DNA of 64,000 nt from Ignavibacteria bacterium (GCA_016844745.1 JAERMQ010000002.1:1-64000); one strand, 5' to 3'; shown: positions 43,587 to 52,969, counted from the stretch's first letter. The notes: generated by a model from the sequence alone, not told the origin. Numbers and translations: made by a program.

Positions 43587-44885
43587 ATGACTAAAATATT
43601 AAAGTTCATAGAAAAATTTACTATAATAAAATTAACCCCTTTTCAAAGTTGTATCCTTATTACTTGTATTGTATCAATTTTTACCTTTGATAGGTTATTC
43701 GAAAATCAAATTAAATCAGATATACCCTCCTTCTATTTTGCAGGTAAGGCATTTCAATCAAATAATAATATTTATGACCTGAATACTCTTCAAAGCATTG
43801 CCGGGGTTCAGTACCATGTCTATAAATACATATATTCTCCTGTTCCTGCAACGTTATTTTCAATATTCTCCGGTATTTCGATTAATGCTTTCCAATCTAT
43901 AATCATCTTATTAAATTTAGTTTCTTTAATTTTTGCGATAAGAATTACGATTAAAATATTACAAAGTGATTCCATAGATTATTCCATTTCAATCAAAAAT
44001 CTTTCCTTCGATTTTGCATTTCATGTTATAGTATTGAGTGTAGCACTTGCCCTGCCAATAAGAAAAATATTTTATCTCGGACAGATCGATGGTGTTATTC
44101 TAATGCTCATTGTATTGGTTTTCGAACAATCAAGGAAGAACCGGCAATTATTAGCAGGTCTAATTTTTGGCTCAATACTCTTATTCAAATTCTTCCCAAT
44201 CATCCTTCTCGGTTATTTTGTGATAAAAAAGCAATATCGAGTAGTATTGGGAACTTTTACTTCAATTATTGGGATATTTATTATTTTCACATCAATGTTC
44301 GGATTGCAACAATGGCAAAATTACTACCATTACTTGTCCACTGGTTCTGAAATGTATATCCGCGGGGGTTTAAACGATTTTGCGATGATGACAAATATTT
44401 CATCATTTGCATTTTTCAAAAGGATTGGTATTGAAAATCCTTTATCATTGATGTTCTCTCATCTAACTTTTATTCTTGGACTTTTGACAATCTCATTTTT
44501 TTTTCTCAAAAGGTACATAGTAAATGATAAGAGTGTAAGGTATATTCTTCCATTCCTTATTGTATCTATATTGTTTCAACCACTAAGCTGGGGGACATAT
44601 TTGAATTACCTTCTGCCGGGGCTCTGTTTTTTTGTTTATTTAATTGTTTACAATCAATATTTTAAAAGGAAAATACTTTTATTGAGCACTTTATTTATTC
44701 TTATCATACTCTACAGGATTAATATCCCCGCATTCTTTTATCGTCTGTCGGACTCTAATTATTCTATGCCATATCTCACTTCAATCATTCTTTATATCTT
44801 AATAATTATTTTTATAATGTTTATCTATTTTGTAAGAAAGAGTATCAATCCTGTTAGTGGGAAGTTTATCAAAAATCATTCATAA
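43587..44885 (+). CDS. GT87-like polyprenyl-phosphate-sugar glycosyltransferase
   Basis: This membrane protein of 432 residues has about ten helices. The first periplasmic loop reads SDIPSFYFAGKAFQSNNNIYDL and is followed by YKYIYSPVPATLFSIF, the DUF2029/GT87 pattern in which the Asp is catalytic. Known members are mycobacterial mannosyltransferases; in this lineage they would act on polysaccharide or lipid glycans. It begins after the rplI terminator and is probably its own unit. The acceptor is unknown. Confidence 0.8.
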   Translation: MTKILKFIEKFTIIKLTPFQSCILITCIVSIFTFDRLFENQIKSDIPSFYFAGKAFQSNNNIYDLNTLQSIAGVQYHVYKYIYSPVPATLFSIFSGISINAFQSIIILLNLVSLIFAIRITIKILQSDSIDYSISIKNLSFDFAFHVIVLSVALALPIRKIFYLGQIDGVILMLIVLVFEQSRKNRQLLAGLIFGSILLFKFFPIILLGYFVIKKQYRVVLGTFTSIIGIFIIFTSMFGLQQWQNYYHYLSTGSEMYIRGGLNDFAMMTNISSFAFFKRIGIENPLSLMFSHLTFILGLLTISFFFLKRYIVNDKSVRYILPFLIVSILFQPLSWGTYLNYLLPGLCFFVYLIVYNQYFKRKILLLSTLFILIILYRINIPAFFYRLSDSNYSMPYLTSIILYILIIIFIMFIYFVRKSINPVSGKFIKNHS

Positions 44886-44983
44886 TTATTTCATTCTTTT
44901 TTTATAATTTTGAAGTCTGGGAACGAACATTAATTCAATGTTTTTAAAAATTATGTTATTATTTTTTGGAGTTAATCTTTTTA

Positions 44984-45466
44984 ATGAAACCGCCCGAATT
45001 AAATACCCGCAAACAGATGCTTGTGGCAAGCAATAGAAGAGCCGAGCATGACTACATCATTCTGCAAAGAATAGAGGTAGGTATTGTTTTAGCCGGTACG
45101 GAGGTCAAAGCGCTTCGGGAGCGGAAAGCTAATATTGCGGATTCTTATGCTACATTTCCAAATCAAAATGACAACGAATTTTTGCTATTGAATATGCACA
45201 TTTCACCTTACTCGCATGGCAACAGGGAAAACCAGCCTCCGTTAAGACCTCGCAGGTTGTTGGTGAATGCAAGGGAAGCGGTTCGCCTTCGCACACAGGT
45301 TCAGGAAAAGGGAAATACTCTTATTCCTTTATCCGTATATTTCTCCGGTCCTTTTGTTAAAATTGAAATCGGCGTTGCTCGTGCTAAAAAGAAGTACGAT
45401 AAACGTGAAACCAATAAGGAGAGGGAATCAGACAGGGAAATTCAAAGAAAATTTACTTATAGATAG
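44984..45466 (+). CDS. smpB: SsrA-binding protein SmpB
   Basis: SmpB brings tmRNA to stalled ribosomes. The sequence ASNRRAEHDYIILQRIEVGIVLAGTEVKALR carries the OB-fold core, and KGNTLIPLSVYFSGPFVKIEIGVARAKKKYDKRE matches the second half with the basic C-terminal tail. GGAG at 44968-44971 supports ATG 44984 as start; a TTG at 44966 would add six residues and has no ribosome site of its own. Product: 160 residues, normal. Confidence 0.93.
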   Translation: MKPPELNTRKQMLVASNRRAEHDYIILQRIEVGIVLAGTEVKALRERKANIADSYATFPNQNDNEFLLLNMHISPYSHGNRENQPPLRPRRLLVNAREAVRLRTQVQEKGNTLIPLSVYFSGPFVKIEIGVARAKKKYDKRETNKERESDREIQRKFTYR

Positions 45467-45540
45467 AATTTAAGGTGTTGTTCCAAAATAACAATTTATC
45501 ATTCCACATTTGAGGATATTTGAAAACTTATTAAATGGAA

Positions 45541-45616
45541 AAATGTCATTCTGAACGAAATGAAGAATCCAGTCTCAATGCTGCTTCTGGATTCGTCACT
45601 TCGTTCAGAATGACAT
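45541..45616. repeat. dispersed palindromic repeat, family A
   Basis: Left arm AATGTCATTCTGAACGAAATG..GAATCCAG and right arm CTGGATTCGTCACTTCGTTCAGAATGACAT are near-perfect complements around a short centre. It lies in the 245-base gap between smpB and tyrS. Apart from it the gap holds nothing recognisable. Confidence 0.8.
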
Positions 45617-45711
45617 ACTTCCCGCCTTTAAACGTTGTATTCATCAAAGGAATGACAATTTTTGAACTACCAATAAAAGTAATCATTAATTAACAAATTA
45701 TACAAAGAAAT

Positions 45712-46938
45712 ATGTTCCCAACACTAAACGAACAAATGGATTTAATCCGCTCCGGCGCTGTAGAACTACTTCCGGAAGAAGAATTGGTAAAGAAAATCGA
45801 ACGCTCACTAAAAACAGGTAAGCAAATTATTGCCAAATTAGGCTGCGACCCGTCTCGTCCCGACTTGCATATAGGACATGCTGTCGTGCTTGGAAAAATG
45901 CGGCAGTTCCAGGATTTGGGGCATAAAGCAATTTTAATCATCGGTGATTTCACCGCTATGATTGGAGACCCATCGGGAAAATCCAAAACACGTCCCCAAC
46001 TTACAATTGAAGAAACCCGGATAAATGGTCAATCCTATTTAGAGCAGGCAACAATAGTGCTTTCGAAAGATAATCTTGAAGTTCTGTATAATGGCGATTG
46101 GCTGAATAAAATGAATTTTGCAGATGTAATTAAACTTGCCGCTAAATATACTGTTTCGCAAATGTTGGAACGTGATGATTTCGATAAACGGTTTAATCAG
46201 AATTTACCCATTAGTTTGCATGAATTGATGTATCCTCTTGCCCAGGCTTATGATTCCGTTGCAATAAACTCCGATGTTGAGTTAGGTGGTACAGACCAGA
46301 AATTCAATCTGTTAGTTGGTAGGGAAATCCAGAAAGCTTACGGAATGGAGCAGCAGTGCATCCTTACAATGCCTATTCTAGAAGGAACAGATGGAATCGA
46401 AAAAATGAGCAAATCACTGAATAATTATATCGGAATTACCGATTCGCCAAAGGAAATGTTCGGCAAAACCATGTCAATACCCGATAATCTTATAAGTCGC
46501 TATTACCGGTATGGCGCTTTTGCAAGAGAAAATGAAATTATTGCAATGGAAAATGGATTAAAAGATGAGAGCATCCACCCTCGTGATGCAAAGGTAAAGG
46601 CGGCACAGGGAATCGTTTCAAGATATTATGGTAATGATGCTGCAGTAAATGCTTTGGGTGAATTCGAGCGTATTTTCAAAAATAAAGATATTCCGGATGA
46701 AATCGAAGAATTATCTTTAGAAAGCGATTCCGGTATAATGCAATTAACTGATTTGCTTGTTGTAGCTGGTCTTGCTCCATCGAAAAAGGAAGCTCGTCGT
46801 TTGATAGAACAGGGTGGTGTTTATATTGATTCGGAGCGCATTACGGACGTTTACTCAGAAGTTGATTTTAATTCCCAAAGACTATTCAAGGTAGGTAAAC
46901 GAAGGTTTATGAAAATAGGGAAGAAGATAAGTGTATAA
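45712..46938 (+). CDS. tyrS: tyrosyl-tRNA synthetase
   Basis: The 408-residue class I synthetase has HIGH in PDLHIGHAVVLGKMRQFQDLG, GDFTAMIGDPSGKSKTRP, and KMSKS in GIEKMSKSLNNY, followed by an S4 RNA-binding domain at the end (LVVAGLAPSKKEARRLIEQGGVYID). The order and length fit the TyrRS type with a single S4 domain and a true HIGH (TyrZ-like). It is not followed by a close partner. Confidence 0.95.
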   Translation: MFPTLNEQMDLIRSGAVELLPEEELVKKIERSLKTGKQIIAKLGCDPSRPDLHIGHAVVLGKMRQFQDLGHKAILIIGDFTAMIGDPSGKSKTRPQLTIEETRINGQSYLEQATIVLSKDNLEVLYNGDWLNKMNFADVIKLAAKYTVSQMLERDDFDKRFNQNLPISLHELMYPLAQAYDSVAINSDVELGGTDQKFNLLVGREIQKAYGMEQQCILTMPILEGTDGIEKMSKSLNNYIGITDSPKEMFGKTMSIPDNLISRYYRYGAFARENEIIAMENGLKDESIHPRDAKVKAAQGIVSRYYGNDAAVNALGEFERIFKNKDIPDEIEELSLESDSGIMQLTDLLVVAGLAPSKKEARRLIEQGGVYIDSERITDVYSEVDFNSQRLFKVGKRRFMKIGKKISV

Positions 46939-47216
46939 AAAAATTGAGGCGTTCTCATAAACTGTGAAATCGCAGACATTTAATTTTGAACTAGTTTCAG
47001 AAACCACTACCAGTGTTGTGTTTGGATTCTGGAAATAGTTCAGAAAGACCTAATACCTACTATTGATACAGCTTCAGGTTTATTCTAAAATTTATCTGAT
47101 TAATCCATTCACAAAATCAAATTTTATTTTTTATATCAATTTAGTAAAATTTAAAATATTAACCATTTTTAAGCGTGGAAACAATAATCTTTTAAGTAGT
47201 AATTCAAAATGGAAAT

Positions 47217-47801
47217 ATGATGGAAAAATCTGACTGGCAGAAAGAAATTTACAAACACAGGGAATATTGGGGGAAAGTAATTGCTATTTCTGATAATAAG
47301 ATAATTGAAACTGCCGATAGTTCCTTAGAGTTATATGAAAAAATGAAAAAAACAGGGATAATATACATCTCACATTCTGTCCCCACCAATCCTAATTTGT
47401 TGCGTATATTAACACTAAGAATTAAAAGTATGAGACAGGATTTGTGGGAACCTTTTTATCCTGTCAAATTTTTACTTCCGGATGGGAATTATGAAGAAAG
47501 GGAAATGCTTATTGATAGTGGAGCTGATATTTCTGCAATTGGATTTGAATTTGGTAATTTTCTTGGTTTTGAAGCCGGTGTGCAGGAAGTACCCCAAGTT
47601 ATCAATGGTATTGGAGGCGAAATTAATTATTTGCTTCGGGAACAAAAGATTGAAATAGCAGGTTTTTCATTTGTAAATAAATTCGCTTGGTTACAGGAAC
47701 CCACTTCATCTGAGATGATTATCGGTAGAACTATTGTTTTTGACTTATTCGATATTGAATTTAAGCAAGGTGACAAAGAATTAATTTTTAGAAAAAGATA
47801 A
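47217..47801 (+). CDS. DUF5678-like/retropepsin-like fusion, paralogue 1
   Basis: Residues 1-60 (WQKEIYKHREYWGKVIAISDNKIIETADSS, and so on to SVPTNP) resemble the DUF5678 module, a short strand-rich domain typical of small accessory proteins. Residues 75-194 form a retropepsin-like domain with LIDSGADISAIG (D100-S101-G102), GIGGEINYL as flap-like hairpin, and SEMIIGRTIVFDLFDIEFKQ as the second psi-loop. Thus it is a predicted soluble aspartic protease with DSG in place of DTG; retropepsins act as homodimers. There is no signal peptide. A close paralogue lies at 48438, and a third, simpler retropepsin is at 62968. Confidence 0.7.
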   Translation: MMEKSDWQKEIYKHREYWGKVIAISDNKIIETADSSLELYEKMKKTGIIYISHSVPTNPNLLRILTLRIKSMRQDLWEPFYPVKFLLPDGNYEEREMLIDSGADISAIGFEFGNFLGFEAGVQEVPQVINGIGGEINYLLREQKIEIAGFSFVNKFAWLQEPTSSEMIIGRTIVFDLFDIEFKQGDKELIFRKR

Positions 47802-47935
47802 AATGCTTTAATCGAAACAAGAAAACTTCCCACTATTTCTTTACTTTAAGAATGATGAAAAATATCTTAGAAATAATTTTTAACTAAGAAATATTTTCTT
47901 TCAAACTTCAAATTCTATTTATTAATCAAATTTCG

Positions 47936-47943
47936 TATATTTG
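47936..47943 (+). promoter_or_regulatory. possible Bacteroidota -7 element
   Basis: TATATTTG fits TAnnTTTG and lies 20 bases before the ATG of the 47963 gene. No clear TTTG stands about 19-21 bases upstream (ATTC instead), so this is a half match only. Confidence 0.35.
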
Positions 47944-47962
47944 CAAAAAATAAACCAAGGAG

Positions 47963-48427
47963 TTGATAATGAAAAATGCCATAATTCTATTTGTTCTCGC
48001 ATTATTTTTTTCTTCCATCAGTAAAGCCCAAAGCGATACATTGCTGATTAAACTCAAAAATGGGCAGGTTGAAAAAATTGCCGTTTCGCAAATTATGAAG
48101 ATTCAATTCGAGAATATTACATCAGTTGAAGAAAGTAACAAGGGAGCATGCTCCCTTGTTGCGAGAGGGAATTATCCGAATCCATTTGTTGAGCAAACAA
48201 GCATAGAATTTGAAATAAGTTCTGCAGGAAATGTCGATATAATAATCTATGACAATTCCGGTAACCAAATCCAACAGCTTGAATGTCCTAACTGCCAGGC
48301 TGGGAAAAATGCCATTCAATGGAACTGCCTTGATAAGAATAAAAACAAAATACCCAGCGGAGTTTACTACTATGAAGTACGCTTCGGACACGAAACACAA
48401 TCAAGGAAGATGATTTTAGTAAAATAG
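47963..48427 (+). CDS. small secreted protein with type IX-like sorting domain
   Basis: A signal peptide (residues 1-23, ending SKAQ) is followed by a 30-residue motif (IKLKNGQVEKIAVSQIMKIQF) also seen in the FISUMP protein at 49696. The C-terminal 90 residues form a sorting domain (RGNYPNPFVEQTSIEFEIS, then SGVYYYEVRFG and SRKMILVK). Between the two is the insert NKGACSLVA encoded by a perfect 24-bp palindrome (48137-48160). With only 154 residues it is little more than signal plus tail, so it may be a shrunken remnant of a larger exported protein. AAGGAG precedes ATG. Confidence 0.75.
   Translation: MIMKNAIILFVLALFFSSISKAQSDTLLIKLKNGQVEKIAVSQIMKIQFENITSVEESNKGACSLVARGNYPNPFVEQTSIEFEISSAGNVDIIIYDNSGNQIQQLECPNCQAGKNAIQWNCLDKNKNKIPSGVYYYEVRFGHETQSRKMILVK
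48137..48160. repeat. perfect 24-bp palindrome inside a coding sequence
   Basis: AACAAGGGAGCA followed immediately by TGCTCCCTTGTT. It lies in the linker between the N-terminal motif and sorting domain of the host gene and keeps the frame (24 = 8 codons). Confidence 0.8.
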
Positions 48428-48437
48428 GAAGAATGAA

Positions 48438-49016
48438 ATGAAAAATCAATGGCAAAAGGAAATGTTCAAAAATCGTGAATATTGGGGCAGAATTATAGCT
48501 ATTGCAGATGATAAAATAATTGCAGTCGCTGATGATTATGATGAAATTCGTCAAAAAGCAGCTAAAATTACACAAAATTATAGTTGCTATACAGTACCTA
48601 AAAATCCACATGCTATTAGAATTTTGACTTTTAGAGTAAGAAGTATTAAAAAGCATGAATGGGAGCCAACTTATCAGATATCCTTTGTTCTTAAAAATGA
48701 TAATCTTGATGAACAAAGAATGCTAATTGACAGCGGGGCTGATATTTCTGTAATTAATTATAATTTTGGACTATCTCTTGGATTTATAAAAAATGAGCAT
48801 GATTCTCTCTTATCTGCTCAAGGTATTGGAGGCTCAATAGAATATATAATGAAAGATTCTGAAATAGAAATTGACGGCTTTCGTTTCAAAAATCGTTTTG
48901 CGTGGCTCCAGGACCCTGAACTAACTGATATGATTATTGGTCGCGAAATTATTTTCGACCTCTTCGATATCGAATTCAAACAAGCTGATGAAGAAATAAT
49001 TTTTCGAAAAAGGTGA
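48438..49016 (+). CDS. DUF5678-like/retropepsin-like fusion, paralogue 2
   Basis: This protein matches the 47217 product along its whole length (192 residues): WQKEMFKNREYWGRIIAIADDKII at the N-terminus, LIDSGADISVINYNFG with D98-S99-G100, GIGGSIEYI, and DMIIGREIIFDLFDIEFKQ. Both halves are kept, so the fusion is stable and the duplication predates the divergence seen. It begins 11 bases after the sorting-domain gene and ends two bases before the Uma2 gene, so it probably shares a transcript with the nuclease. Function: predicted cytosolic aspartic protease; no substrate known. Confidence 0.7.
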   Translation: MKNQWQKEMFKNREYWGRIIAIADDKIIAVADDYDEIRQKAAKITQNYSCYTVPKNPHAIRILTFRVRSIKKHEWEPTYQISFVLKNDNLDEQRMLIDSGADISVINYNFGLSLGFIKNEHDSLLSAQGIGGSIEYIMKDSEIEIDGFRFKNRFAWLQDPELTDMIIGREIIFDLFDIEFKQADEEIIFRKR

Positions 49017-49017
49017 T

Positions 49018-49680
49018 ATGATGGAAGCAATACTTCAACCAATCGTACATTCTCATTTATTCGTTAATTATGTTAACGAATTGAATAAATATTACAAAAC
49101 CGAAAAGCAAAGAAGGCAAAAATTTTATGAAGACGTGAAAGAAGAAACTAAAGCCGAATTTATAAACGGAGAAATTATTATGCACTCACCTGTTAAAGTT
49201 AAACATAGTTTAGCATCAGATTTTTTATATAATATTTTGAGCATATACTCAAATTCCCATTCATTAGGTAAAGTATTTCATGAAAAAATTATGATTTCAC
49301 TTACCAGAAATGATTTTGAACCTGATATTTGCTTCTTTTCAAAAGAAAAATTTAAGAATTTAAAGGTTGACCAATGGCAATTGCCTGCACCTGACTTTAT
49401 TGTTGAGATATTATCCGATTCTACTGAAAAAATTGACAGGGGAGTGAAATTTGATGATTATGCAGAACACGGTGTAAAAGAATATTGGTTGGTTGACCCT
49501 GATGAAAAAACCGTAGAACAATATATCCTGAAGAATAAAAAATATGAATTGCTCTTTAAAGCAAGCGACGGAAATATCGAATGTAAAACAATCAAAGGTT
49601 TAAAATTCCCGGTGAGAGCCATATTTGATGAAAAAATAAATCTTAAAGTTATAAGGGACATTTTGAATAAGAAATCTTAA
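49018..49680 (+). CDS. Uma2-family (DUF820) restriction-endonuclease-fold protein
   Basis: The 220-residue product shows the Uma2 fold motifs: AEFINGEIIMHSPVKVKH near residue 45-60, then EPDICFFSKEKF and PAPDFIVEILSDSTEKIDRGVKFDDYAEHGVKEYWLVDP, with the PD..E.K-type active site built from D in EPD, E in VEIL and later acidic residues. Uma2 proteins are abundant in cyanobacteria and Bacteroidota accessory regions; their natural targets are unclear. The start follows the preceding stop by one base, so it is translationally coupled to the retropepsin fusion gene. Confidence 0.82.
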   Translation: MMEAILQPIVHSHLFVNYVNELNKYYKTEKQRRQKFYEDVKEETKAEFINGEIIMHSPVKVKHSLASDFLYNILSIYSNSHSLGKVFHEKIMISLTRNDFEPDICFFSKEKFKNLKVDQWQLPAPDFIVEILSDSTEKIDRGVKFDDYAEHGVKEYWLVDPDEKTVEQYILKNKKYELLFKASDGNIECKTIKGLKFPVRAIFDEKINLKVIRDILNKKS

Positions 49681-49695
49681 TATTTTAGTTTATTT

Positions 49696-50601
49696 ATGAA
49701 AAAAGAAACTCTCCTGTTAGTGATTTTCCTTTGTGCTGAAATACTTTATGCAAAGGAACCAACTGTCAAATTCAACCTGAATGATGGCAGTTACCAAGCA
49801 TATAATATTAATGATATAGACAGTATGAACCTTATCAAATCAAATAGCTTCTATGTAATGAAGATTTTCTACGATGAAACTCAAATTGCATATTACCCTA
49901 CAGAAGTAATTAGTAAAATTCAATTTGATAAGGATAGCCTAAACAAAAGACTTTTAAATGTGTACGTTTATGGTTATCCGAAAAGCTATAAATTATCGGA
50001 AGTGGACAGCATTTATTTTTACATTGATAAATATCAACCGCTGACAATAGGCACACAGGTTTGGATGCTTAAGAATCTGGATGTTGATTATTATAGGAAT
50101 GAAAATCCTATACCGGAGGTAAGAGGTGATACACAATGGTGCCGGTTATATACAGGAGCTTGGTGTTACTACAATAATGATTCAGCATTGGGGACAATTT
50201 TCGGGAAATTATATAATGGGTATGCTATTTATGACCAACGCAAATTATCACCTTCTGGTTGGCATATACCGAGTGTTGATGAATGGAGGTTACTATCTGG
50301 TTTTCTTGGGGGTGCAACTTTTTCTGGGTCCAAATTAAAAGAAACAGGAATAACTCATTGGCAAAACCCTAATGAAGGTGCAACTAATGAATGTGGTTTT
50401 ACTGCACTTCCTTGTGGTTTTCGATATGAAAGTAATGGTTCATTTCAATCCCTTGGATCTACTGGATTTTGGTGGACTTCAACAAAGTACAATAGTTCAA
50501 ATAATTGGTATATTTGGATATACTCTAATAAAATATACCTCTACATTCGAACTAACTCCTATTTGGAAAGAGGCTTTTCCGTTCGTTGCATCAAGGACTG
50601 A
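49696..50601 (+). CDS. exported FISUMP-domain protein
   Basis: After a signal peptide (1-20, ending LYAK) come two copies of the motif VKFNLNDGSYQAYNINDIDSM / NVYVYGYPKSYKLSEVDSIYF, and then from about residue 115 a FISUMP domain (IGTQVWMLKNLDVDYYRNENPIPE, then GWHIPSVDEWRLLSGFLG, GFTALPCGFRYESNGSF, WWTS and GFSVRCIKD). The domain is common in Fibrobacter and Bacteroidota surface proteins and has no proven role. A second FISUMP protein is encoded at the window's right end. Confidence 0.82.
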   Translation: MKKETLLLVIFLCAEILYAKEPTVKFNLNDGSYQAYNINDIDSMNLIKSNSFYVMKIFYDETQIAYYPTEVISKIQFDKDSLNKRLLNVYVYGYPKSYKLSEVDSIYFYIDKYQPLTIGTQVWMLKNLDVDYYRNENPIPEVRGDTQWCRLYTGAWCYYNNDSALGTIFGKLYNGYAIYDQRKLSPSGWHIPSVDEWRLLSGFLGGATFSGSKLKETGITHWQNPNEGATNECGFTALPCGFRYESNGSFQSLGSTGFWWTSTKYNSSNNWYIWIYSNKIYLYIRTNSYLERGFSVRCIKD

Positions 50602-50765
50602 GTGTGCCAAGAAACAAAATAAAATGTTTTGATTTGTTATGTTTCCCGGAATGGTTTAATCAGGTGGAGAATGACTCAAAATCAGTGTTTCAGGCAATTT
50701 AAAAAATATAACAATAAATGTCTCGTCTAAAGATATGATTAAGTATTTTTGTTTTAGGTTAGATT

Positions 50766-51092
50766 ATGTTACATTCTAATTTCCAAAAAAGATTTACGGA
50801 GCTTCCCGATGAATTAAAAATTGAGGCTTTAAACTTCATAGAATTTTTACACTATAAGGCGGATAAAAATTTTCAAACTATAGAAGTTTCACATTTTGAA
50901 AATTCTCCTAAGAAAAATATCGTCAATAATAATGAACCACTAAAAAAAATATCTGCAAAACAGCTTTTAACTTTTCCAAAGTCAGAGAGAAATGCCATTT
51001 TAAAAGCACAAGCTACTCAAGCAAAAATAATGTACCAGCAAAATCCGGATCTGCTCCTACCTGATCTAATCGAAGATTTAATTGAGGCTTAA
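50766..51092 (+). CDS. DUF2281-like antitoxin of a MazF module
   Basis: The 108-residue protein starts FQKRFTELPDELKIEALNFIEFLHYKAD, the DUF2281-type helix pattern often found in antitoxins, and has a helical, basic C-terminus that would wrap the toxin. It ends directly against the ATG of the MazF gene with no spacer, so the two are one cistronic unit. The antitoxin would both neutralise the toxin and repress its own promoter; no operator can be seen. The assignment is by context and weak motif match. Confidence 0.65.
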   Translation: MLHSNFQKRFTELPDELKIEALNFIEFLHYKADKNFQTIEVSHFENSPKKNIVNNNEPLKKISAKQLLTFPKSERNAILKAQATQAKIMYQQNPDLLLPDLIEDLIEA

Positions 51093-51434
51093 ATGAAAAG
51101 AGGTGAAATATGGGCAGTAGATTTTAATCCAACTATAGGTGCGGAAATCAATAAAATAAGACCTGCAGTTATTATTTCAGATGATAATATCGGAATACTT
51201 CCTTTAAAAATTATCATACCTATTACAGATTGGAAACTTGAATTTACAAACTATTCATGGATGACAAAAATACAACCTTCTAAAATCAATAATTTATCCA
51301 AAAATAGTTGTGCTGATTCCTTTCAGGTAAAATCTTTGTCTATAAATAGATTTATTCATAAAATAGGCAAGGTTACAAAAGAAGAAATTGAAGAAATAGT
51401 TGCTGGTGTTGGAATTTGTGTAGATTTCAAATAA
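51093..51434 (+). CDS. MazF/PemK-family toxin
   Basis: MKRGEIWAVDFNPTIGAEINKIRPAVIISDD is the MazF beta-barrel start with the conserved GEIW and RPAVIIS strands. The continuing IIIPITDW and FQVKSLSINRFIHKIGKVTKEEIEEI complete a 113-residue ribosome-independent mRNA interferase. All conserved segments are present, so it may be active, in contrast to the decayed modules at the left end. Confidence 0.88.
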   Translation: MKRGEIWAVDFNPTIGAEINKIRPAVIISDDNIGILPLKIIIPITDWKLEFTNYSWMTKIQPSKINNLSKNSCADSFQVKSLSINRFIHKIGKVTKEEIEEIVAGVGICVDFK

Positions 51435-51504
51435 ATAATGTTTATACGAAACAATAATTACAATAAAATTTATTCACTATGTAAAAAAAAGAACTTCAAC
51501 TTTC

Positions 51505-52854
51505 TTATTTCATCAATTGAGAAAGCGCCAACGAAATTCTCTCAACAGGTATTATTTCCATATCGAAATTCCGACTCAGCTTTTCAGCATTCGGCTTTGG
51601 AACTAAGATACGCTTAAATCCTAATTTCTCAGATTCAATAATTCTTTGCTCAACATTAGGAACCGGACGCACTTCACCGGTTAATCCGATTTCTCCAATC
51701 AACACTGTTTTTCCATCTATCGGTGAATCCCTGTGAGAACTGACGAGCGCAGCAGCTACAGCCAAATCCAATGACGGGTCGTTCATATAAACCCCTCCGG
51801 CAACGTTCACGAATACATCCTGCTGTCGGAATTGAATACCGAGACGTTTCTCCAATACTGCAAGAATCATTTGAAGTCGCCTCATTTCAAATCCCGTAGA
51901 AGTGCGTTGTGGCATATTGTAACCGGATGTGCTTACGAGAGCCTGAATTTCAAGAAGAATCGGTCGTGTGCCTTCTATAGCAGCTACAATGGCAACTCCT
52001 GAGTCCTGATGTTCACGGTGAACTAAAAAAAGTTCCGATGGATTGGAAACCTGCCTTAATCCATCGCTGCTCATATCGAAGATACCGATTTCATTTGTAG
52101 AGCCAAAGCGGTTTTTGAGTGAACGAAGTATTCGATAAGAATAAGTCTTTTCACCCTCGAATTGAAGTACGGTATCAACCAAATGCTCTAATATTTTCGG
52201 TCCGGCGATTATTCCTTCTTTGGTAACATGCCCGATAATAAAAATAGCCTTTCCGGTTTGTTTGGCAGTCTGCATCAATAAAGCAGCACATTCCCGAACT
52301 TGTAAAATGCTTCCCGGAGTGGAATCTATGCGGTCCGAAGCTACCGATTGAATTGAATCAACAACAATTACATCGCAATCAGTCGAAGTGATAACAGCAT
52401 TGATTTGTTCGATATTGGTTTCCGAAAGCAGCATCAATTCAGGATTAATACCAAGTCTTTCGGAGCGGAATTTAACTTGTTGAAGGGATTCTTCACCTGT
52501 AACGTATAGAGGGGCAAATTGCTGCAAATTCCCACACATCTGAAGCATTAAAGTTGATTTGCCAATGCCGGGGTCTCCACCAACTAAAATCAGGGAGCCT
52601 GCAATAATTCCACCACCAAGAACGCGGTCGAATTCCTTGATACCTGTTTCAATTCTGGAATTTTCATCCTGAGTAATTTCAGATAATCGAATAGGGGAGG
52701 AGCCTCCCATCTTTTTTAGCTTAGGTTTGCCGGATGAAGGATGCTCGATTTCTTCGGCATAAGAACCCCAAGCGCCGCATGAATTGCACTTACCAAGCCA
52801 TTTTGCAGAACGGCTCCCGCACTGCTGGCAAACGAATACTGATTTTGATTTCAA
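51505..52854 (-). CDS. radA: DNA repair protein RadA (Sms)
   Basis: The N-terminal zinc finger is CQQCGSRSAKWLGKCNSCGAWGS (four cysteines). The RecA-like ATPase has Walker A GGDPGIGKST and the RadA-specific KNRFGSTNEIGIF motif. The C-terminal Lon-like domain has GGVYMNDPSLDLAVAAALVSS and GEIGLTGEVRPV. Its 449 residues are a standard length. RadA is a branch-migration helicase in recombinational repair. It is convergent with mazF across a 70-base gap. Confidence 0.96.
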   Translation of the reverse strand: MKSKSVFVCQQCGSRSAKWLGKCNSCGAWGSYAEEIEHPSSGKPKLKKMGGSSPIRLSEITQDENSRIETGIKEFDRVLGGGIIAGSLILVGGDPGIGKSTLMLQMCGNLQQFAPLYVTGEESLQQVKFRSERLGINPELMLLSETNIEQINAVITSTDCDVIVVDSIQSVASDRIDSTPGSILQVRECAALLMQTAKQTGKAIFIIGHVTKEGIIAGPKILEHLVDTVLQFEGEKTYSYRILRSLKNRFGSTNEIGIFDMSSDGLRQVSNPSELFLVHREHQDSGVAIVAAIEGTRPILLEIQALVSTSGYNMPQRTSTGFEMRRLQMILAVLEKRLGIQFRQQDVFVNVAGGVYMNDPSLDLAVAAALVSSHRDSPIDGKTVLIGEIGLTGEVRPVPNVEQRIIESEKLGFKRILVPKPNAEKLSRNFDMEIIPVERISLALSQLMK

Positions 52855-52969
52855 TTCAAATTATGATTTTGTAAAAAATACTAATTTATCAATTTAGTTT
52901 CAATTCGATTGAATTATTTCAAAATAATCTATATCATTATTGTATTATAAGAGGCACTATAAGTTAAAG

